A DNA stretch of 64,000 nucleotides. Source: Rhynochetos jubatus. Its lineage: Eukaryota; Chordata; Aves; Eurypygiformes; Rhynochetidae. This document shows positions 63,512 to 64,000 of this stretch, one piece after another (the stretch's first letter is position 1; each line of letters begins with the position of its first letter). The notes below the pieces were generated by a model that was not told the origin of the DNA, did not search any database, and worked only from the letters and a program-made list of their open reading frames with translations. Where the stretch lies: NCBI GenBank assembly GCA_027574665.1, contig CM050654.1:25439722-25503721 (forward strand). The letters are read 5' to 3'. Made by a program: the position numbers and the translations under genes.

Positions 63512-63516
63512 CCCAG

Positions 63517-64000
63517 TTAAAACCAGTAGCAATTAAACATCAGATCACCGCCATTTTCATTTGGTCATGTATTATCTCTATAATATTTTAGATTCTTCTG
63601 TGACTCTTAGGTCATAAGCGAAATTATCCCAATTCATCAGTTTATGAAAGTTTGCACGGTAATCTGTGTGAAGGCAACAGTACTGTCTCCAGTTCTCAAC
63701 TCAATTCTGCAGTGCAAGGAACTTTTCACTCTCCCCCTTGAATGTATCTTGTGTCTCCCATGTTGACTGCAGAGGTTTTAAGACACTACAGTAAGGATTA
63801 GGTGATGGTAGTCAGTGGGAGTGCTGTGCATTCTGCCATGATTGCCAGAAGAATATTATTCACCTACTTTATACTCTGATCATACGAGCTTTATGCACTC
63901 TTTTGATGTTCTTAAATGATAAGGATATCAAGACCTGAGGTCAAAAAAAGAATTGAAACATCATTCCACTTAGCAGCTTTCTTGACCTTGCCTAAACCAG
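63517..64000. other. RBMS1 intron 1, window end
   Basis: Unique-looking intronic sequence after the second solo LTR; nothing recognised. Confidence 0.5.

Larger units (their letters stand above)
33828..64000 (+). other. RBMS1 intron 1 (5' part, continues beyond window)
   Basis: The intron opens with GTAGGG at 33,828 and no second RBMS1 exon was found to the end of the window. The expected next exon would begin with a CAG (Gln) codon and a Ser/Asn-rich stretch; no such sequence was seen. After the CpG island ends near 34,330 the intron is AT-rich, with the repeats and candidate elements listed separately. A very long first intron fits what I know of RBMS1. Confidence 0.85.

Overview
This is vertebrate nuclear DNA, almost certainly from a bird and probably a neoavian one. 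Three kinds of evidence support this: CR1 LINE 3' ends of the avian type, solo LTRs of a family I know from avian genomes, and one exon that reads as the N terminus of RBMS1. The background is AT-rich, with a single large CpG island. I see no prokaryotic gene organisation, CRISPR array, tRNA or rRNA.

The window is centred on the 5' end of RBMS1 on the + strand. Positions 1 to about 33,000 are upstream intergenic sequence. A CpG-island promoter and GC-rich leader lie at about 33,040-34,330. Coding exon 1 is 33,753-33,827 (25 codons, GT donor at 33,828). From 33,828 to the window end is the 5' part of intron 1; no second RBMS1 exon was recognised. From my knowledge of the human locus (not checkable here), RBMS1 has a long gene-poor stretch on its upstream side, which would fit the empty left half.

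Mobile DNA: two solo LTRs of one family, in the same orientation (4,187-4,761 and 62,941-63,511), each with a 5-bp target duplication; a third terminal fragment at 3,534-3,600; a 5'-truncated CR1 at 62,421-62,720 between TCAGAT repeats; and a three-level nest of CR1 elements at 41,862-43,500 whose two insertion events each left a 5-bp direct repeat. A GC-rich block at 54,180-54,595 is probably another dispersed repeat.

The rest has no confident gene. Several stretches deserve a check: two open frames on the - strand without a standard start that look more protein-like than their surroundings (50,204-50,417 with a strong splice donor; 16,662-16,931), a possible upstream exon with donor at 24,696-24,890, an isolated CpG cluster inside intron 1 (about 55,310-55,460), a CTCF-like site (52,397-52,410), and several clusters of E-box, SOX or octamer motifs upstream of the gene. 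These are inferences. I found no convincing new biological system; the best supported structural observation is the nested CR1 insertion history.
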